Below are positions 60,184 through 64,000 of a stretch of DNA of 64,000 nucleotides, one piece after another (the first letter of the stretch is position 1; each line of letters opens with the position of its first letter). The DNA is from Rhynchopus sp. YZ270_cl-10 (lineage: Eukaryota > Euglenozoa > Diplonemea > Diplonemida > Diplonemidae). The notes beneath the pieces were generated by a model. That model saw nothing but the letters and a program-made list of their open reading frames with translations, had not been told where the DNA came from and did not search any database. The DNA is taken from contig OZ037929.1 in assembly GCA_964035575.1 (NCBI GenBank), forward strand, positions 620,001 to 684,000. The letters run 5' to 3'. Both the position numbers and the translations under genes were made by a program.

Positions 60184-61584
60184 TTACCGCACCTTGTCCC
60201 CAATGCGCTTTGCAAGGAAGAGCGGCTGCGTGGTGTTCACCATGTACTGGAAGGTCTCGAAGTTGCTGAAGAGAAGCGGGAAACGCGTCAGGCCGTACTT
60301 CCTGTGCAGGTTCCACGTCAGCCCGTCGTGGCGGAGCACGCCCGCACGCCCCTTGATGGTCTTGACACGCCCCTCAACACCCACAGCAACAACAGCCCCC
60401 GGGTCCAGCACACACCACGTCTTGGCCATCTGGACAACATCCCCCCAAGGGTTCAGCACATCCCCATACCGCCCCAGCCCGCTGTGCTCCAAAGAAGAGA
60501 ACGTCGCCATCCCCTGAAACCGCGGCAGCCTCCCCTCGCGGTACAGCCTGTTGAACTCATGCGGCGTGAAGGTCGACAGCTGCGGGTGCGTCGAGTTGAT
60601 CGCACCGTACTCAAGGGTGTACACATGTCCGACACCCTCCGAGAGCAGGATCGCCTCTGCCCAGGGGTTTTCCGACCCGATCACGAGAACGTTCTTCCCC
60701 TTCCACCCTGCAAGCTGCACTGAACGCTGGATGGCGTGGACGTTCGCTTTCCCGTAGTTTCCTTCCATGCGGCCTGTTGTGACGTTCTGTATCATATCGT
60801 TGACCAGCCCCTGCGTCCACTGACTTGCGAGGGCGAGACCACCGCTGTACTTTTGCGCGAGAATTTCTTTCGGAAACTTGATTTTCACGTAACCACCCAG
60901 CGCGTAGTCGTGCATCAACGGCTGCGGGATGGTGGCTGGTGGTGGCCAATGCGGTGACGACGCCTCGAAGAAATCCGTTGCGTACAACCTCGCACAGTGC
61001 ACGGGGGATGTGATGGTCTCCATATACCGTCCTTGCTCCGACTGCTTCCCCGCACCATCCGTGGTGCACAGCTCCCCACACAGCTCCAACTGCGCTGCCC
61101 TCAGGTCTTCATAGTATTTATCGTTCAACTGCCCTTTCAGGTCAAACCCCGATGCCAACAAAGACTCTGTTTTGAAGGGCGTCGTATCCTCCACCAGCCC
61201 GGTCCCCTCCCCGCTTCGAAGGGGTGGTATCACCACATGCGTTTCAAACACCGCAGCCTCCTCTATCGCAGATCTCCGTACAACACGTTTGTTATTGCTT
61301 TCTCCGCCTCTCCGGAGTGGGGCAGTCTTCTGTGCGATGGGTGTGATGGGTATGATAGGAGCCTCACGTTGCGTAATCTGCACTGTTTGTTCATGTGCAA
61401 TCTGTTCCGTTGTGCCCTTTTCACCTTCATTAACGCGTACAATAGTAACCATTGGAGGATGCGTCTCACCAACGCCTCCCAAATACAGCAGAGAAAAGAG
61501 CCCCAAGGTAAAGAGCACGCCCGCTAAAAAGCCTCGTATCATGGCGGAACGACTGCCATGTAAATGAGGGGGGGAGTTGGTCAT
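60184..61584 (-). CDS. DUF268-type type II membrane protein, copy 2
   Basis: 466 residues from the ATG at 61584; the frame continues to 61692, but that part contains the acceptor (61630). Residues 15-37 (MIRGFLAGVLFTLGLFSLLY) are the signal anchor. A stem unlike that of copy 1 follows, then the same domain: AAQLELCGELC, SSPHWPPPATIPQP, GKNVLVIGSENPWAEA, LEHSGLGRYGDVLNPWGD, LHRKYGLTRFPLLFSNFE. A stretch of about 150 residues is identical to copy 1 and its DNA differs at only three silent positions. Same role expected; activity unproven. Confidence 0.8.
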   Translation of the reverse strand: MTNSPPHLHGSRSAMIRGFLAGVLFTLGLFSLLYLGGVGETHPPMVTIVRVNEGEKGTTEQIAHEQTVQITQREAPIIPITPIAQKTAPLRRGGESNNKRVVRRSAIEEAAVFETHVVIPPLRSGEGTGLVEDTTPFKTESLLASGFDLKGQLNDKYYEDLRAAQLELCGELCTTDGAGKQSEQGRYMETITSPVHCARLYATDFFEASSPHWPPPATIPQPLMHDYALGGYVKIKFPKEILAQKYSGGLALASQWTQGLVNDMIQNVTTGRMEGNYGKANVHAIQRSVQLAGWKGKNVLVIGSENPWAEAILLSEGVGHVYTLEYGAINSTHPQLSTFTPHEFNRLYREGRLPRFQGMATFSSLEHSGLGRYGDVLNPWGDVVQMAKTWCVLDPGAVVAVGVEGRVKTIKGRAGVLRHDGLTWNLHRKYGLTRFPLLFSNFETFQYMVNTTQPLFLAKRIGDKVR

Positions 61585-61728
61585 TGTGTGGAAGGGGAGG
61601 GGGGAGAGGGGAAGGGAGGGGAGGGGGTACTGAGAGGTAATGTGGAAGGCGAAACGGAGGGGAGAAAAAAAAAAGGTTGGCTTGAAATACAAAAAAGGCC
61701 TCTCGTGAACAGTGTACCTTTGGTATGA
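61585..61728 (-). promoter_or_regulatory. Family B hairpin plus polypyrimidine/AG acceptor before DUF268 copy 2
   Basis: Minus strand: ACCAAAGGTACACTGTTCAC, GAGAGGCCTTTTTTGTATTT, CAAGCCAACC, then TTTTTTTTTTCTCCCCTCCG, TTTCGCCTTCCACATTACCT, CTCAG (AG at 61631-61630), then 45 nt leader to the ATG. Same arrangement as at 53632-53700, but with family B instead of A. Confidence 0.6.
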
Positions 61729-64000
61729 GCCATCTGATAGGTACTACTCCCGCTTCCACTCATCAGTCAGATGAATGGGATCATTGCGAACACAGGGGCA
61801 AGAATCCTGTGTGATGTAAGGAAGAAACAGAGCGAGAAACCCCGCTAATTCGATCTCTTTGTAAAGTAAGTGTGGGAAAAAGAAAGGGAGGGGGAGAACT
61901 ACTCCTTTTTGTTTGGTTTTGTTGCTGCGTGTCATCAAAAGCGAATCATTTTTTTTTTTTAAACTTTTTTTTTGAAAAAATTGGGCAAACATGTCGCCAC
62001 CGCCTGTGTGATTACCTAGGTCCCTTTTTTCCTTCAGATTTCATATCCCCTCCTCCTTCTCTGCATCAACGATAATCGTTTTGACAACATTTAACCCTTT
62101 TTTAAAAAGAGACTCTTTAAAAAAAAACCAAAAGACGAAGGAATTTCAACTTTAAAAAACTTGAAAAAAAAAATGAAGATGAAGGAAATCACTCCAGGGG
62201 CGCACACATCTTACAAAGCTCTCCCACATTTTTCCCGTTTTCTTTTGTAACAAAAAGCAGACAACAGTTTTAGACAAGGGAGACAGGAGGGTGGAAAAAT
62301 GGGGGGGGAACACCTGCCCCCCCCTCCCCTGACTCTCCACCTCCACCCTGAGAGGCACCGAGGTTTTGACAGACATAAATAAACCTTTGAACACAGAAAA
62401 AAAAAACTTTTTGTAAGATGACTCTAAGCCTCTCGTGTTTAGCCACCTTTAACAAAAAAAAAAAGTGAGAAAAAAAAAAGAAAAAAAAAAAAAAACAAAA
62501 ACGAAACACTCGAATGGGGCAAGGAAGGTCGGGGAAATCTTTTTTTTTTGAAACTTACGTCGTGATGAGGATCGATGATTGCAATAAAAATTTTTCCTTC
62601 AATAAGGATAAATGCCTAGGCGGGCAAAGAAGTGGGGGAGGGGGGGGTTTTTTATTTCATTTTTCACCCTTGCCTTTTTTTATGCTCTGAAAAAAGAAGA
62701 AGAAAAAAAATGTGTCAGAACAGATTCAAAATCACCACCTTTTTTGATATTCTGTTGGGTCAGTTGTAACCTTCGTTTGTTGTTTCATCGACAATCGCCT
62801 ATCTAGTAGGATCTGTACAAACAAAGTTGCCTGTAGATCGCTTTTTTTGTACTTAATTGATATAGACACAAAAGTCTTCCTCAAGAAAGCAGCTTTTTAT
62901 TGTATCCACAATCGCCTCAAAACCCACTCTGGGTAAATAGGGTGTTCGCCCATATTAGACTGCGAGTCTGATGGGTTACTCGAAGAGGCAAAATTAAAGG
63001 GGGAAAAAAGGTTTAAAAAAAATGCAAACAACTCACCGTTCATCGGCGGACGCAGGCATTGGTTCCCCCGAAGGGGGAAAAAAAATGAGAAAAATGTATG
63101 ACAACGCAACCCAATTTGGTACTGCAATTTTTTTTTTTGCAAATTTTTCTCCAAAAAAAAAATGTGAAAGATTGACACGGAAAAAGAAGTGAGGGGAGGA
63201 GAAAATCTTTGGGGGGGGCACATATTTCACGCAGTACAAACTTCACGACTCATGTCACAAAAAAAAAGAAAAATGGTTTGGTAAGATGAACCTTTAAGCC
63301 TATCTTAGTCCACTACAAAAAGATGTAATATGAATACGCTTCACAGTGCGTACACATCTGTACAAAGAAAAAATGAGGGGATAATGAGTGGGGTTGTTTG
63401 AAGAAAAGTTTATAAGATGACCCTAAGCCTCTCATGCTTAGTCACCTTAAAAATGTGGACAATCAATAACAAAGACAATCCACTGTACAGCACACACACA
63501 AGAGGCATTTTTTTTTTTTGTTCTGAGAACACACACGCGTTATTGACATTATTTTTGATTTTGATTTTTTTTATCAAAAAATAGTGAATGAAATGTCCCC
63601 CGCACACCATAAATTCACAAAAAAAATGTAGGAGGAAGCAGAGGGGTACATGGGGAAGGGGGGAGGTGGGCTGGGGAAATTGCATGATGTAGCCCCCCTT
63701 ATCCCAGGTGAAGGGAAGCAGATACAGACGCATTTGGTATGGTGGTGGGCAAAAAAAACAAAACAAAAAAAAAAAAAAAAACGGACAAGCCCTTACACAG
63801 TACCCCCGGAAGGCGAAGAATCTCGCAGTGGGAGGGTACATCATTTTTTTTTCGGGGGGGTTTTTTTTTGAAAAACATTTCCGATTGAGGAAGGTTTTGT
63901 GTTTTGAAACCTTGTTGATATTTATGTGCTGAGGGATTCGAGATACACTTGAGTGTATCTTTTTTCCCTCCCCTTTTCCACCTATTCAATCCTGATCTGC
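61729..64000. other. Gene-free spacer at the right edge
   Basis: Family C at 62166-62212 and 63319-63358, family A at 62416-62450, 63283-63315 and 63412-63449, family N at 62780-62822 and 62896-62940, and a LINE-tail scrap (CGGACGCAGGCATTGG) near 63045-63062. No coding signal on either strand up to the edge. Confidence 0.55.
63412..63449 (-). repeat. Family A stem-loop, representative intact copy
   Basis: Plus strand ATAAGATGACCCTAAGCCTC, TCATGCTTAGTCACCTTA. CTAAGC pairs with GCTTAG around a CTCTCAT loop. The minus strand therefore ends TTCATCTTATAA-type, followed by pyrimidines. About 30 copies occur from 2.2 kb to the right edge, all in this orientation. Confidence 0.8.

Overview
The window looks like nuclear DNA of a protist that processes polycistronic transcripts by trans-splicing. 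The best guess is a euglenozoan (diplonemid or free-living kinetoplastid type); a dinoflagellate-like lineage is the main alternative. Reasons: every convincing gene is on the minus strand, the genes read as single uninterrupted frames, and most have a pyrimidine-rich stretch ending in AG a short way before the first in-frame ATG. Coding DNA is GC-richer than the very A/T-rich, homopolymer-laden spacers. The organism call is inference; the strand bias and acceptor-like sites are seen directly.

Layout. (1) 1-850: the N-terminal part of an O-fucosyltransferase-like type II membrane protein that runs off the left edge. (2) About 0.9-38 kb: no convincing intact gene. It is packed with mobile DNA: nested foldback-like elements with subterminal short-repeat arrays (3547-7605, 3947-7094, 5470-6094, 8698-9833, 18353-19431), an element with 9-bp target duplications (35999-37669), a ~440-bp terminal-inverted-repeat element carrying what looks like a gene fragment (2818-3260, 16830-17266), several small palindromic elements, an LSU rRNA fragment (22513-22702), microsatellites and a 200-N gap. 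(3) 38.2-40.35 kb: a 5'-truncated non-LTR retrotransposon with an open RT frame. Its 3' tail, holding a tRNA T-arm-like hairpin, recurs at many other sites. (4) 44.8-61.6 kb: the gene cluster, all minus strand. It holds a cyclin, two tandem secreted proteins, a C2/ubiquitin-like multidomain protein, a ubiquitin-like plus BspA-type leucine-rich-repeat protein, and two DUF268-type membrane proteins. (5) 61.7-64 kb: spacer with stem-loop repeats.

The most unusual feature is a set of short dispersed stem-loop families (called A, B, C, D and the LINE tail here). By eye, all copies lie in one orientation over the whole 64 kb, the same direction as the genes, and several sit directly upstream of the acceptor-like polypyrimidine/AG of a gene. 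One family C hairpin is part of a coding sequence and supplies the last residues and stop codon. Either these families are inserted with strand preference, or they are kept because they supply RNA-processing signals to polycistronic transcripts.
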